64,000 nt of DNA from Cristatella mucedo (GCA_009760855.2 WPIO01000017.1:1551501-1615500), one strand, 5' to 3'. Counted from the first letter of the stretch, positions 42,404 through 54,040 are shown. Translations and numbers: made by a program. Notes: a model not told the origin generated them from the sequence alone.

Positions 42404-43228
42404 TAGTCGTACAGTAACGCTGGCGACTAATCGTCACTTCAGATGACCTCAGTGTAAGCTCTACGCCGTAGTTATTATATATGTATCCGGTTCCTAATGA
42501 CTATCACTCAGGAGCCACTAATAATCTCCGGCAAAAGTCATAAACTGACTGGTTTAGTATGCTAACAATTCAGTCTGCAATAATGTTAAGTCACATGCAA
42601 AATTTCTCAGAAGCCTGCCCTTGATACCTCGATATTCTCCAAATATACAGAGCCTCTTGAGTAGGAAACTTAGAACCTAGGGCACTGGTTGTCGTCATTT
42701 ATGCTCGGGCAATATCCAGCAGCACTGATCGTTACTGCACCATGCTTTCGCCACGAGACCCGCGAGCCCTAGTCTGGCAGCTTGGCTTCGGACGACGACT
42801 CACGAGCAAGCTGCGATCAGACGATCTGAGCAGAAAGAGGCCGGTGCGTTAGTATATTAGTGAGTTGTTACGTAGATTCGCGGGTGATAAGACGCGATAT
42901 GGCGAGAACCAATCGAGGCCTAAAGCGCCTGGTTTTTGTAGTTCACGAGCCACCTTGGCGTGCAGAGTGTGAGAGCAAATTTACGAACCATTTCGCTGCC
43001 GCGTAAGCTTTTCCACAGCCTGAATTGTCTGCAATACGACCCATTACATTCAAGATAATAATTGTGCTAGCGCCATGTCGATCATGCCGATAGCGCTTCT
43101 TACTGAATAGAGAACCTTCCGTCGCAACATTTTGTTTTGTCACCGGCAGCTAGTCAGTGAACCTAATGATTAGGTGAACACCGAACCCTGCCGCGGATAT
43201 TGTACTGATTAGTAAAACAAAAAAACTA
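42404..43228. other. Unique CpG-rich intergenic DNA
   Basis: No exon or repeat recognised. About 32 CpG by hand count in 42661-43080, the highest of the samples taken. Confidence 0.5.
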
Positions 43229-43345
43229 TAATTTATTTCTCTAGCCCCCCTGCGAGAACTTAATTTCAATTCAGGCGCTCCGCTTATACCGTAAGGCTCG
43301 AGCCCAAGACCTTGGCCGCTAAAGGCGAGCACCTTGACCTGCAGA
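43229..43345 (-). mobile_element. SINE B copy, minus strand, truncated
   Basis: Minus strand: caaggtgctcgcctttagcg, a shortened anticodon region, B-box-like gggctcgagcc, gcctgaattgaaattaag and ttctcgcag, the tail hairpin partly eroded. Confidence 0.7.
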
Positions 43346-44357
43346 CGAAACTCAACTCCTCGTTCTTCCGCTAAGTTTTTTTAGAGATTAAGGGAACTGT
43401 GTGCTATAGCACGAAGCTGCATCCCTAAAAGACTTACATCCATGCTGTTGTTGTTGTTGTTGTATGTGTATATCTATGTATGTATGTATGTATGTATGTA
43501 TATGTATGTGTATGTGCACGTATGTATAAATACAGTATACGCCGCGAAAGGAATACAGGCTCAGCCTCTTTTGCCCAGTTACGTTGACACGTGTACTTCC
43601 GTGAGACTCACTACACCATATGCAAGTGATGGTTACGCGGACGTCGAATCGTCATTAGAGGATTTGCTCACGTTAGAATAGACGAGTTGACGCCTACCTA
43701 CATTCGCATTCGCAGGAGAAACGGCCGATCAGCGGGAGCTCGACAAAGATCGCTGCAGATTTGCTGTGGAGTTTCGGCTGAGTGCTTGTGCAACGACCTA
43801 CTCCTTATAGCTGTGAACGGCAGATCTTTAAGACAGCTAGCTACTGCATACGCCTGAGTTGCATACGGTCGACCGAAGATGAAATTCTGCTTGGAAATGT
43901 AAGTAACTCGCGTGCTAGTCTATGAGAATTTGTTGCTGAAAGGGGGGCACTGCTTGCAACAACATTATGCGAAACTTAAGGAAGCTCTTTTTGAGGCGCT
44001 GACCTGATTTTATTCAGACGGCGCAGCGAGCTGAGTATTCTGCTCGCTATGTTATGTAGGCTTGACGTGTGCCGCATGGCTCCCTTCGCCCCCTTCTCCC
44101 ACTTCTCTCCTCTCCTCGACTGCGGCTGTCCGCTGGTCGACCCCGGCCGACCCTGATGGTGCATACCACCATCTGTTCACCAGCGGGTTACCGGTGTCCA
44201 CGCCACATCACAGGCGGACCAGACCACAGCTGTGCACCGCCCCCTCGCGGCGATGCTCCTAGCAGCTGTTCACCAGCGGCCTATGACAGGAGCCTGCATA
44301 CAATCGAACTGACACTGCAGATGAGCGCGTTTGCTCACGCTCAGAAAACGATGTAAG
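43346..44357. other. Unique DNA with small microsatellites
   Basis: GTT repeat (43443-43463) and ATGT repeat (43478-43505). The remainder is CpG-rich unique sequence; frames near 44062-44356 are proline- and serine-rich and unrecognised. Confidence 0.5.
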
Positions 44358-47300
44358 AGTAATAATAATGATAATAATTCACTTGATAAAGCGCCCTCAG
44401 AGAACTTAATCTCTCTCTAGGCGCTTTACATTTGCTGTAAAGTGAAATGCCATTGAATGGTAAGTAAAATCATACTTGAAAAAAATAAACGAAATGAATA
44501 ATATGGTTAGGGGTGACATGCACAGGGTCAGCATGCAAATGTGGTTAGTGGCAGCATGCACAGTGTCAGCACGCATAAGCACATCAAGGACGAATCACAG
44601 GGACCCACTAAATGCTGTCCTAAATAGGTGTGTTTTTAGGTTCCTTTTAAATGTGGTCAGGTCAGGGGATGTTCTGACGCAGGTCGGGAGGGAGTTCCAG
44701 GCTTTGGGAGCATATGAACTAAATGCACGGTCTCCAAAGAATTTAAGGTTTGGATGAGGTATTTCTAGACTGTTGGATTCCGAAAAGAGGGTGGTACTAT
44801 GCTTAGCCTGATGGGGTAGTATATCTGACAGATAGGCTGGAGCCATAGAATGAAGGGACCTAAAAGTGAGCGACAAAACCTTGAAGTCAATCCGTTGCTT
44901 GACTGGTAGCCAGTGCAGGTCGGCGAGAAGCTGGGTAATGTGACAACTGCGACGCTCACGACAGACAAGCCTAGCTGCCGAGTGTTGCACCAGCTGCAAT
45001 CGCCTGATCGCACATGCTGGTAGGCCTGTAAGCAGTGAGTTGCAGAAGTCGAGACGGGATGTCACGAATGCATGGACCAACTTAGATGCGGTATCTTTAT
45101 CTAAACAAGCCCGAATTTTAGCAATGTTATGAAGCTGAAAATAGGCAGATTTGACTGTGGAGCTGATACGGTCGTCTAACGAGAGGTTGCTTTGGAATAT
45201 GACACCTAGATTTCGAGCTGATTCAACTGGAGATATGCTGGCAGAGCCAATTTTGAGAGTCAGCCTTTCCAATCTCTGGATCACACTGGATTTGCCCATA
45301 ACTAGTAAGTTAGTTTTATCATCGTTAAGTTTTAGAAAATTTGCTGCCATCCATGTGCGGATGTCATCAATGCATGCAGCAAGTGAGTTTAGAGAATTTG
45401 AGGTGCTCGAAGGCTGGGAGGGATCAAAGCAAAGGTACAACTGAGTGTCATCTGCATAGAAGTGAAAGCCTAGATTGTGCTTGGCAATCACATCAGCAAG
45501 AGGCAGAGTATAAACCGTGAAAAGATCAGGACCTAGCAGGGAGCCCTGAGGTACTCCATATTTTAGAGGTACTTCAAATGATCTTTGTCCATTCACGTCA
45601 ATACTCTGGAGTCTCCCACTGAGATAGGACCTGAACCACTGCAGAGCAGTGCCAGTGATGCCCAGGCGAGATGAGAGGCGCTCTAGAAGAACTTTGTGAT
45701 CGATGGTATCAAAAGCTGCCGAAAGATCAAGCAAAACAAGCAGAGAAACTCTACCCATGTCTGCATTCCTAAGTAGGTCGTTGTATACCCGAAGCAATGC
45801 TGACTCTGTGGAGTGATTAGCTCTAAAGCCAGACTGGAACTTACTAGCAAGGTGTGAGGTTTCGATATACGAGTTCAGCTGGTCCGCCGCGACCCGTTCG
45901 AGTGTCTTTGATAGGAATGGTAGAAGGGAAACTGGGCGGTAGTTGCTCAAGTTCTCTTGGTCAAGTGTAGTTTTCTTGAGAAGTGGCCTGACTACAGCTT
46001 TTTTGAAAGGTGCTGGGACATGACCTGAGGCTAATGACATATTAATGATGTTAGTTATGCATGGCAGCAGCAGATTAATGCAACGTAGGAGCAGGACAGT
46101 GGGAATAGGGTCCAGAGGACTTGTTGTCTTTTTTGATTGAGATACGAACTTTAGGACTAGATCACTAGTGACCTGCTTAAATGCAGACATTGAGGTGCAG
46201 CCAGGAACCGAGGAACAGCATTCTAGTTGGGAGTTTTTCATCACAGGGATGGATTCCCTGATCTTGTCTATCTTCTGCACAAAGAATCGAGAGAAGCGAT
46301 CGGCTAGATCATCATTAGGATCATCAGGTAAGGAGCTAATCTGGGAACGGTTGAGGAGATGGTTTGTTGTCGACGTCAGCATTTTTGGATTGTGCATCTG
46401 TGATTCAACAATGTTTTTATAAAAACTAGACTTAGCCTTTGCTAGGATCGATTGGTACGACCTACAGTAGTCTTCATATGCCTGTCGATGGACAGTTAGT
46501 CCTGATCTTTTGTATGCTTTTTCAAGCTTTCGTTTAGTAGACTTGGCTAGTTTTATGTCTGTGGTAAACCATAGGCCGTCTGGGCGGGGGCGCACAGTCC
46601 GCTTTGTCAGAGGGGCAAACTCGTCTAGCGTGTCAGCTAGTGTCGTGTTGAAGCTATCTACCAATGATGACAGATCGGAGGGAGGATTGAGCAGCAGAGG
46701 TGAAGCAGATATTCTCGCACGGACAGCATCGATGTCAAGGGTCTTGAGGTTTCGCGATTCACAGGTTATTTTAGAGGATGATGTGGGCACACACTGTAGA
46801 TTGAATGAGATCTGCATGTCGTCAGATAAGCATGATTTGGTAATAATTGGTGATGACAAAGTGCAGTTATATGAGAAAATCTGGTCGAGTGTGTGACCCT
46901 TAATGTGGGTAGGGCCATGCACATGAGCCACAAGAGACAATGAGTCAGTCAATGCACGAAATTCGGTGCTGAAAGCGTCAGATAAGTTATCAAAGTGAAC
47001 GTTGAAATCACCCATTACGAGGAAGGATCGATTTCTTGAACACAGAATCGAAATGAGATCGGAGAAATCTGAGATAAAGGAGGATTTGGTACCTGGTGGG
47101 CGATGGACTACTGCCACTATCGGTAGCTTGTTTTCTGGTGAGACCAAGACAATTGATTCAAAATACTGCTTCGAGGGTACCGCAAATGGCTTGAAGTTGA
47201 ATTTCGAGCGCACGGCAATAGCAACTCCACCTCCAGTTTTGATTGATCTAGGGGTGTGAAAGAACGAGAAACCAGTTGGAGTTGCGTCTTTAATTGTCGG

Positions 47301-47840
47301 ACAGTGTATCGATTTCAGCCAAGTTTCAGTTAGGGCGAGCAGGTCGATACCATTTTCAGAAATGAGGTCGCTTATTACTAGAGGTTTATTGCACATTGAG
47401 CGAGAATTCCAAAGGCAAGCGTTAAGTCTGGCCGATGGGGTTACAACAGGCTTGATGACCACTAAGTTTGAGGAATTTACAGTGACGCATGTGGGAGAGC
47501 GTGCTGAGCGGTTCGAGACAATGCTAGGAATACCGAACGAGCTGGTACTCAGCTTGCAGGTTCCGCCCAACGAGCGGCGTCTGAGCTGGCGGTTCCGGCC
47601 ACCGCGGCGGCTACGGGGTGCTTTTCTTTTGTTAATGCATAGTTCATGAATCTTAGCAACAACATTAATATCTAGGAATGCATTTGATATGCGATGACGA
47701 AGTGATAGCAGCTGCTGACGATCATAACTAACAAGCAGGTTACTAGCCGCCGGCAAAGCTAAGGCAGCCGCCGGCGTGGGAGACCCAGCAGCCCGAAGCG
47801 ATAAGCGTTTAGATGTCCATAGGCACGTAATTTCTTAAGC
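44358..47840 (-). mobile_element. Near-full-length CR1/L2-type LINE (family 1)
   Basis: A non-LTR retrotransposon of about 3.5 kb reading right to left: one long ORF, a 3' UTR of about 190 bases, a tail hairpin (aaagcgcctagagagagatt and ttctctgagggcgcttt) and an ATT-rich end. It moves by target-primed reverse transcription using the encoded endonuclease and RT. The 5' limit is approximate: the frame is open back to a stop at 47835-47837 without an in-frame ATG, so a 5' UTR or a first ORF may be lost. A nearly identical 3' end lies at 60.5 kb. Confidence 0.93.
44595..47756 (-). CDS. LINE ORF: APE-type endonuclease and reverse transcriptase
   Basis: 1053 codons without a stop, counted from a TTG at 47756 because no in-frame ATG exists before residue 121; the true start is unknown. 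N-terminal 1-105 basic, low-complexity; endonuclease about 110-325 with WNSRS (116-120), the TETW motif (143-146), GDFN (249-252) and SDD (311-313), where the usual catalytic SDH triad residue His is Asp; RT about 560-830 with LLDLSAAFDTIDH (catalytic D677), GVPQGSLLGP (734-743) and FHFYADDTQ (YADD 767-770); C-terminal segment with HWLPVKQRI and FGDRAFSSYAPKAWNSLP, ending KTHLFRTAFSGSL. Layout and motifs are those of the CR1/L2/Rex group. RT looks intact; the endonuclease His-to-Asp change could impair cleavage. Confidence 0.93.
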   Translation of the reverse strand: MPAASNLLVSYDRQQLLSLRHRISNAFLDINVVAKIHELCINKRKAPRSRRGGRNRQLRRRSLGGTCKLSTSSFGIPSIVSNRSARSPTCVTVNSSNLVVIKPVVTPSARLNACLWNSRSMCNKPLVISDLISENGIDLLALTETWLKSIHCPTIKDATPTGFSFFHTPRSIKTGGGVAIAVRSKFNFKPFAVPSKQYFESIVLVSPENKLPIVAVVHRPPGTKSSFISDFSDLISILCSRNRSFLVMGDFNVHFDNLSDAFSTEFRALTDSLSLVAHVHGPTHIKGHTLDQIFSYNCTLSSPIITKSCLSDDMQISFNLQCVPTSSSKITCESRNLKTLDIDAVRARISASPLLLNPPSDLSSLVDSFNTTLADTLDEFAPLTKRTVRPRPDGLWFTTDIKLAKSTKRKLEKAYKRSGLTVHRQAYEDYCRSYQSILAKAKSSFYKNIVESQMHNPKMLTSTTNHLLNRSQISSLPDDPNDDLADRFSRFFVQKIDKIRESIPVMKNSQLECCSSVPGCTSMSAFKQVTSDLVLKFVSQSKKTTSPLDPIPTVLLLRCINLLLPCITNIINMSLASGHVPAPFKKAVVRPLLKKTTLDQENLSNYRPVSLLPFLSKTLERVAADQLNSYIETSHLASKFQSGFRANHSTESALLRVYNDLLRNADMGRVSLLVLLDLSAAFDTIDHKVLLERLSSRLGITGTALQWFRSYLSGRLQSIDVNGQRSFEVPLKYGVPQGSLLGPDLFTVYTLPLADVIAKHNLGFHFYADDTQLYLCFDPSQPSSTSNSLNSLAACIDDIRTWMAANFLKLNDDKTNLLVMGKSSVIQRLERLTLKIGSASISPVESARNLGVIFQSNLSLDDRISSTVKSAYFQLHNIAKIRACLDKDTASKLVHAFVTSRLDFCNSLLTGLPACAIRRLQLVQHSAARLVCRERRSCHITQLLADLHWLPVKQRIDFKVLSLTFRSLHSMAPAYLSDILPHQAKHSTTLFSESNSLEIPHPNLKFFGDRAFSSYAPKAWNSLPTCVRTSPDLTTFKRNLKTHLFRTAFSGSL

Positions 47841-50425
47841 GCTATGGTCAAATAACAATCAGAATAACTTTAAACAGGTCTTAGCTGTATCGTTTCCGTA
47901 TACGATGTTCGCAAGAACTTCGGTTTTCGGAAGAATTCTGCAACGAACAAGAACGCACGTTAGAGCGCTCTATGTCAGGAGGCAAGAGTCCGTTTGCATC
48001 TATGATTTTCTTTTATCCAAGTAGCCCTCAACCATAACAATTCTGCGAACCGCCGTGTAAAACGGCGTGAAAATCGCAGGGCACATGCATACAGCCTGAC
48101 TTGCGCGGTCCACGTGCCACGATACCTGGATATGCAGCCCCATCACCGGCCGCAACTTTGATCTCATCAGCAAAACCAAGCTCTGCCCTGTGTTCCAACC
48201 GACTCGTTACCGGAGCACTGAGATCACATAAGGCCTTCTCTGCAGCATCATGTCTTCTTCTCAGCTTGCCTTCGGCTAAATACAAGTAGTCAATTGTGCT
48301 CTTCGCATTACCGTGCGTATTACTAAATTGTTGTTTTATCTAACTTACGATCCTACTCTCAGGTACCGAATTTTTATTGATGTGTACATTTGTATGCTTG
48401 TCTAAGAGCAGTGCATGCCAGCAAACTCCTTGGCCCGTGTAAACTTGTTCGATAGCACCTGCATAGACCCTATGCTTTCACTGAGCGCTATAAATTAAGA
48501 GGCAGAATTTCTAACATTATAACTGCGTTTGGTCTCATTATATGAGCGTGCAATTGAACCTCAGAGGAACGTAGCGCTGTTGTGCATACCAATGCTGCAG
48601 TCTTGAAGACCCCCTAACACAGTCGGGGAGCATTTTACCTGTGCTGTGTCGGCATGTCTCTGTCTTTCTTGTTGCGGGGTGCATTATCAACCCAACCTCT
48701 ACCAAAACGTGAGCTACTTACTGGAGCATTACGAAGTCCGACGATCACCAACCACGTTCCCCTCCTCCACCCCCGGCGGTTAGTGGACATCTGCCAACAA
48801 ACTCTTTGCATTTCAGCCTGGAATGCCGTAGCAATACTCTCCCAGAGCAGTTACAGGTGACGGACACTGTCTGTATCTTGCCGTCTCGCTGGCCGTGAAT
48901 GAAACTGCTATTACACGCTCCTGCGGCTTCTTGGAGAGTTGAAGCTAGGTGGCAAATCACGGTTCTATGATTAATCCCCGTCAGGGCACGGCCGTGTCCT
49001 CGATGAGAATAAGGGGATAACACCTGGATACGATGCACGTACAGATGTACCGAGCCGCACCCGAGAGCGGTCCGACCTAATCTCCATTTATGCATTCGGT
49101 TCAGTCCCCAGATTCCCCATCGAGTCGTACGTGCCCACTCTAACCGTTGCAACTGCTATCAGCCGCACGTACAGTTGACTGGCGGTCGGAAGAGACGTCA
49201 TCACGAGACGCGAAGCAATGTTGACCATTACTTGGACTTGGACGATATGACGATTTAGCCCAATCTCACCCCTTTGCCATAAGACAGATCATTTCGTGCC
49301 TCTGGTTAGAAGGACCGCCGCCACGCTATCTCACGATTCTCATCGGTCGGGGATTCCAGGCCCGTGGATGAATGTTTTATGAATGCAATGGCTATCATCG
49401 ATCAGCGAAGGATCCAGGATCCATTGCTGGCATAGAGCCATTGCCGCGGTCCGGCTCCGTGACCGGCGACAATGCATCCACCCACAGCCTCAGCCTTTTG
49501 CCACATCCGCGACCAATGAAGAAGACGGGTCAGCAGCGAAAAAAGGCCACCGTAACCAGTCTGACATGCACGAAAGTTTGTGGTTACTAGCCCAAACCCG
49601 GCAAAATTTAACGGAGAGGTAACTTCTGTTGCTGCTCCGACGCTGGCATTTTCACTTCGGAATCAGAGGCTGGATCCCTGGATCTCAAGGATTATCCACA
49701 TGTTTACCAAGCCGATTGGGACACTGAAGACAATTTCCGGTAAAGTGAAAGAGAACGTCTACTTGTTTGCGGACAACTCGCTATTCGACAATATGGAATC
49801 AAGGTTCGTTGAACGCATAAAGTGTGTGACATTCGTCAGCTTACACTGCTTGTACCGTCGGTCGAACGAATTGTGCAAGCCACCGATATTATGCTGTACC
49901 AACCAACGGTCGCTCACCGGCTGTCCGTTGCCATCTCATCCCCAATCTTTGTAGCTTTCAAGAATGACTTCACCGACGATTTAGGTGCACGGAACTCGCG
50001 ACTCTCATGCACAACCAAGGTTTTCTATAGCGTTGCAGCTCACCAGCCAGGTTGAAGGTACGCCCATGGTGGTGGCCATGGTGAACTGCCGTCGTGTTAA
50101 GGTCGAGGGAGATGCAAGCAGTGGCAACCTGTTGAAAACCCGTTGGTTCAGGTGACTTATTCGAACTACTCGGTACTCGCTCAAGGCCAAGGACTCGTAC
50201 TGTAGAGGTCTCACCTGGGGGGCTCGTACACCTGAGGGATTGGCATACTCACGGCTGCATCTCGTCGTCGAGTACACGGATAAGCGTTTGCTGGTATCTG
50301 TCGGCAGCATTGGATTATGTTGATCAACAAGTCTTTCTTCTGCGTCTATTATCTTGGTCAGCGCATCGCGTGCATTGCACTGCAATGGCCAAGTCCTATC
50401 CACTGTGGAAGATTTCCGAGCAGGG
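47841..50425. other. Unique CpG-rich intergenic DNA
   Basis: No gene can be supported. Short frames at 48028-48285 (minus), 48745-49152 (minus) and 49580-50055 (plus, two frames) have varied composition but no recognisable domain. The pair at 49.6-50.05 kb might be a decayed coding sequence with one frameshift near 49822. Confidence 0.4.
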
Positions 50426-50880
50426 ATCTCAAAAGAGTCGGCGTTGCTTCGGTCTATAACGACCTTTCATACAGACTTAGCTAGAGTCTCTCTGCTTCTT
50501 TTTTCTGAATCCTTGGCAGCGCCTGATACTATTGATCGCCAAATTGTTCTTAAGCTCCTCTCATCTCATTGGCAACAGTGGCACTGCACTTCAATGGTTT
50601 GGGTCATATCTCAGCACTTGGTGAGCCGTAATGGCTCACTAGGTAAGGTGGTTGTTTTTCACGACCTCGGCCCCGAGGTCGTGGGTTCGAATCCTGTGGT
50701 GGGCGATCCTTTATCGCCACCGCAAGCGGTGGCGATAGCCGTAAAGGCTCTTCTGTCGCTATACAAAAAGAGGCCGTTAAATCAGCTAGAATTTATTCTT
50801 TTAGGAGACACCAAAGTATTGATGGGCAGCAATTATGAGAGGAGCCTCTAAAATATGGAGGGGGTGGTACCAAAGCTGCC
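50426..50880 (+). mobile_element. LINE family 1 RT relic interrupted by a SINE A
   Basis: Left part, translated with frameshifts, gives ESALLRSITTFHTDLARVSL, LLFSESLAAPDTIDRQIVL and KLLSSHWQQWHCTSM, matching ESALLRVYNDLLRNADMGRV..LLDLSAAFDTIDHKVLLERL of the full-length LINE. The right part resumes at ggagacaccaaagtattgat (GRLQSID) and gcctctaaaatatggag (PLKYG). The SINE at 50617-50803 sits exactly between these halves. Confidence 0.85.
50617..50803 (+). mobile_element. SINE A copy inserted in a LINE relic
   Basis: Reference-quality copy: 5' gtgagccgtaatggctcact, A-box-like region, palindrome 50660-50683 (cacgacctcgg and its complement), B box ggttcgaatcc (50684-50694), tail ctatacaaaaagaggccgtt and aaatcagctagaattta. 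The LINE frame continues on both sides, so the SINE is the younger insertion. Confidence 0.92.
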
Positions 50881-52150
50881 CGAATCGGAGGAAAAGCTGG
50901 TTAGGCATATCGACGTCCAGTAAAAGGACATGAAGCTGACGATCATTGGTAGGAGCAGCTGGACCGTAGCTGAAGGCAGCGTTTCATTTCGTGCGGATCC
51001 GCATCGCTTCGCGGCCATGTCAACTAACGAGCAGGAGTGTGCACGAAACTAGTTCCCCGGGTCCAGAATCGAGCAAACTTTGCTGTGTCTGGCGATGGAG
51101 CTCTGGCTGTGGCCTGGCCAGGTGTTGGCAGGAAGCCAGGCCAACGTCGCGGAATACGGGCAGAATATGGTGGGCATTTGAAGAGAAAACGCTCGCTATT
51201 GCTTCAGTAATAACTCTATACTCGGACCTTACTGTAGCCCTATGATGTTTCAATAAACACGTTTCTATTGTAGATGCAGTGCTATGTGGTGTGCCTCGAG
51301 GGGTGTGCCCGGCACCGATCGGGTTCAGATAGTACCAGCACTGCCACCCGAGTTGGTCTACTCCCAGCGATAAGGTTTGATCTGTGTTCGTTCCACCTTG
51401 TTAACACCAATCCACGAGTATGTACACTTTTAGGTAATTCGTCAGCGCCACAGCACGACGAAATAGAATACTGGGTCCATGTATGGTCTGTCCTATGCAT
51501 CCACTGCCTCTACAAGGAAAGGCGTGGTGCAGGCCCTTCCCCAAAATCCTTCAAACTCCTGCATTGTGGTAAAATAATTGCAAATGATGTTTTATTGATT
51601 GGTAGGTGTGAGTCAATGTACGTGAGGTAGGAGCAAACGAATACCAATGAGACCTCTTACCGGTGGATACTCGCTAACGGATCTCACGGACCCTCCCACA
51701 ATCCCGATCCTGGGTTCGAATGACAACTCCGACCTTCCCTGAGAATTTGAAGCACCTTGCCATGCTAACGCACTGTCTCCTATATTTAGTTCAGCATTGT
51801 GCACGCCGTTCCCTAGTAGGCGCCGATCTGAAGAGCTACTCCGGCTATACGCCGTCTCAGTCTACCGCCCACCGATCGAACTTGCTTTTAAAGTGGCGGA
51901 AAATCTTACGCGCGCGGCAGTGACATTGCTCTTACATACGCACGCACACACATTCTGCGCCGCCATGGCGGTTCGTGGATTATGAAAAAAAAGCTGTGCT
52001 CGACTTGGCGTTACGGCTAGCCGCACTCGTCCGTTCACGTCGCTCCGTGAGTCTACGCAGCCAAGAGAGGCTGAACTTTCGAAAAGCTGCGGCCTAAGGA
52101 AGAGTGGAAGAAGCCACAGGAAGCCGATGCGCTCTTCGACGGCAACGTAC
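50881..52150. other. Unique intergenic DNA
   Basis: No gene recognised. An aataaa lies at 51252 after a run of short plus-strand frames, but no exon structure supports a gene. Confidence 0.4.
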
Positions 52151-52265
52151 TGTTAATAATAATAATAATGCACTTGATAAAGCGCCCTCAGAGAACTTAA
52201 TCTCTCTCTAGGCGCTTAACATTTGCTGCAAAGGGAAATGCAATTGAACGGTGAGTAAGATCGTG
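52151..52265 (-). mobile_element. LINE family 1, solo 3' tail
   Basis: AAT run (52155-52169), tail hairpin (aaagcgccctcagagaac and ctctctaggcgctt) and the start of the 3' UTR (tttgctgcaaagggaaatgc). It ends near 52265, where a taagactgctcaatctg-type tandem repeat begins (52262-52345). Confidence 0.85.
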
Positions 52266-52762
52266 CTGAGTAAGACTGCTCAATCTGTTGAGTAAGGCTG
52301 CTTAATCTGCTGAGTAAGACTGTTGAGTAAGACTGCTTAATCGATCTGACGCTAGGAGCGCTGGGAGCGTCCGAGAGTACTTTTCTAAGCTAAACTTCTC
52401 ACGGGATGCCCAAACTGCCGTACGAATCAGAGAGTCGGTGCCCTTAAGAGAAGGCGGAGCCGAGACTGCGGTGTGCGATGTGCTGCTGCGAAAGTCAGTG
52501 AAGCTGATTCCAAGAAGCTCGCACGAGCCGTACGCAGCGGATGCACAGGTGCAGAGTTTCACGAGAGAATGTTGGTTGTGAAAGCAGACGAGTGACTAAG
52601 AGCTTCGAGCTAGTGCTGCTGGGCGGAGGAAAGGATAGGGGCGGATGGCACTCTATGGAACTCTCTATGGAACGGTTCTATCCCCTCTATGGCTGGTGTA
52701 TTCGTAGCGAGCGTTTGCTTATGGTCGTGCTGGCAGCTCCAAGTGGCGGGCAAAGAAGAGGA

Positions 52763-52821
<59 letters not shown>

Positions 52822-53380
52822 TCTGTGCAGGCCGACGAGATGGGCTGACGGTCTCGAGCAAGCGGTGGAGCCATGTCAAATTCTCCAGCCAGTGGCAGAG
52901 TCCCGAATGAGGCTGTCGACCTCGATTGCTTCAGCTCTTATCAGAAAGGCGCTTGCGCTCTGTTGGCCAACTGAGCGGCACGCTTCTAAGGCTCCGATCT
53001 GTGCCTACAAGAGGATTGAGATGCCAGGCAGCGTTATCTGTCGGAGCCCAGGCAAGTCGTTGCCCCTGTACCCGCAACACCTCGGTCGAATTTTTTGCGT
53101 GCACGTGCCTGCTTCTTCCGCAGTAATTAGCGAGGCCTCGACACTAATGCACATGCCTCACCTGTGGCCAATAGTTAAGCCGTTGACGCGGCGTAGCGTC
53201 ATTCCGATAATGCATGTTATATCTCGTGTCGTCTGCTGCGATTGATCGAGCTCTCATATATGTGCCCGTTGAGAGTAATAAAGGAGAGTCTCGTTTACCG
53301 CACACGCTCGCCGGCTGTGTCTCTACGAGACTCCCACAAGAGCTGCCGCCGCCGGAGCCACTTTTATGCAACAAGTTCCG
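52266..53380. repeat. Unique DNA with short tandem repeat and (GA)n array at 52758-52819
   Basis: Imperfect repeats of gagtaagactgcttaatc cover 52266-52345, and 62 bases of GA repeat lie at 52758-52819. A 234-codon plus-strand frame (52541-53245) crosses the GA array, has no recognised domain and is probably fortuitous. Confidence 0.7.
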
Positions 53381-54040
53381 CCGTATTTTCCCGAAAATAA
53401 TACCCAACCGGAAAGTAAACCTTGGCTTGAATTTTCAGGGTGCTCAAAATATAAGCGCTACCCTAAAAATAAGCCCCAGCTAAGGAGGATTGTGAGCAAA
53501 ATCTCCCATAGCATTTGCAAAATATATAAAAAGACTCACTGGCAGCAAACGAATGAAGCGATGAACATGGAACTTGGAAGACGTCATAATGGCATTGCAG
53601 AAATATAAAAATACGTAACAATATTTGACTACAATTATTTATATATTTTATGAATCACACTGTATCCGATGACTTTCCTGTGAAGTATTTGAAAGTGAAA
53701 AGGAACACTGGTGCGATAGCCTACTCAATTGAGAAAAATCAAACAAGCTAGCCACCTCTTTCGTCAATTCATTATACATATACCGGAGTACCATGAGGTC
53801 AATGGATCTTCGGTAAATGCATTCGCAAGAAAGTCAGGCCGGAATTTGGGTTTGAAGATGTATGAAAATGTTCCAGAGAAGATTACAGGACTGTGAATAC
53901 ATGCCAATTATTTTACACGAATAACTGTAGGTCTGTGAACGTGCAAAAATAAGACGTCACCTGAAAATAACCACTAATGGTTTATTTATTTAGAGCAAAA
54001 ATAAATATAAGACCGGGTCTTACTTTTTGGAGAAATATGG
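53381..54040. mobile_element. DNA transposon / MITE with ccgtatttt termini
   Basis: Left end ccgtattttcccgaaaataa and right end (complement) ccatatttctccaaaaagta form imperfect inverted repeats. Inside each end are characteristic phrases: ctaaaaataagcccc on the left and aaatataagaccgggtctta on the right. The interior of about 500 bases is AT-rich and non-coding. The ends resemble a DNA-transposon family I remember from several animal genomes, probably hAT or Tc1/mariner-related. No clear target duplication was found. Confidence 0.6.

Noticed and set aside
52541-53245. 234-codon plus-strand frame with ATG
   Set aside because: It includes the GA array, the remainder shows no recognisable domain, and no splice or promoter context was found.
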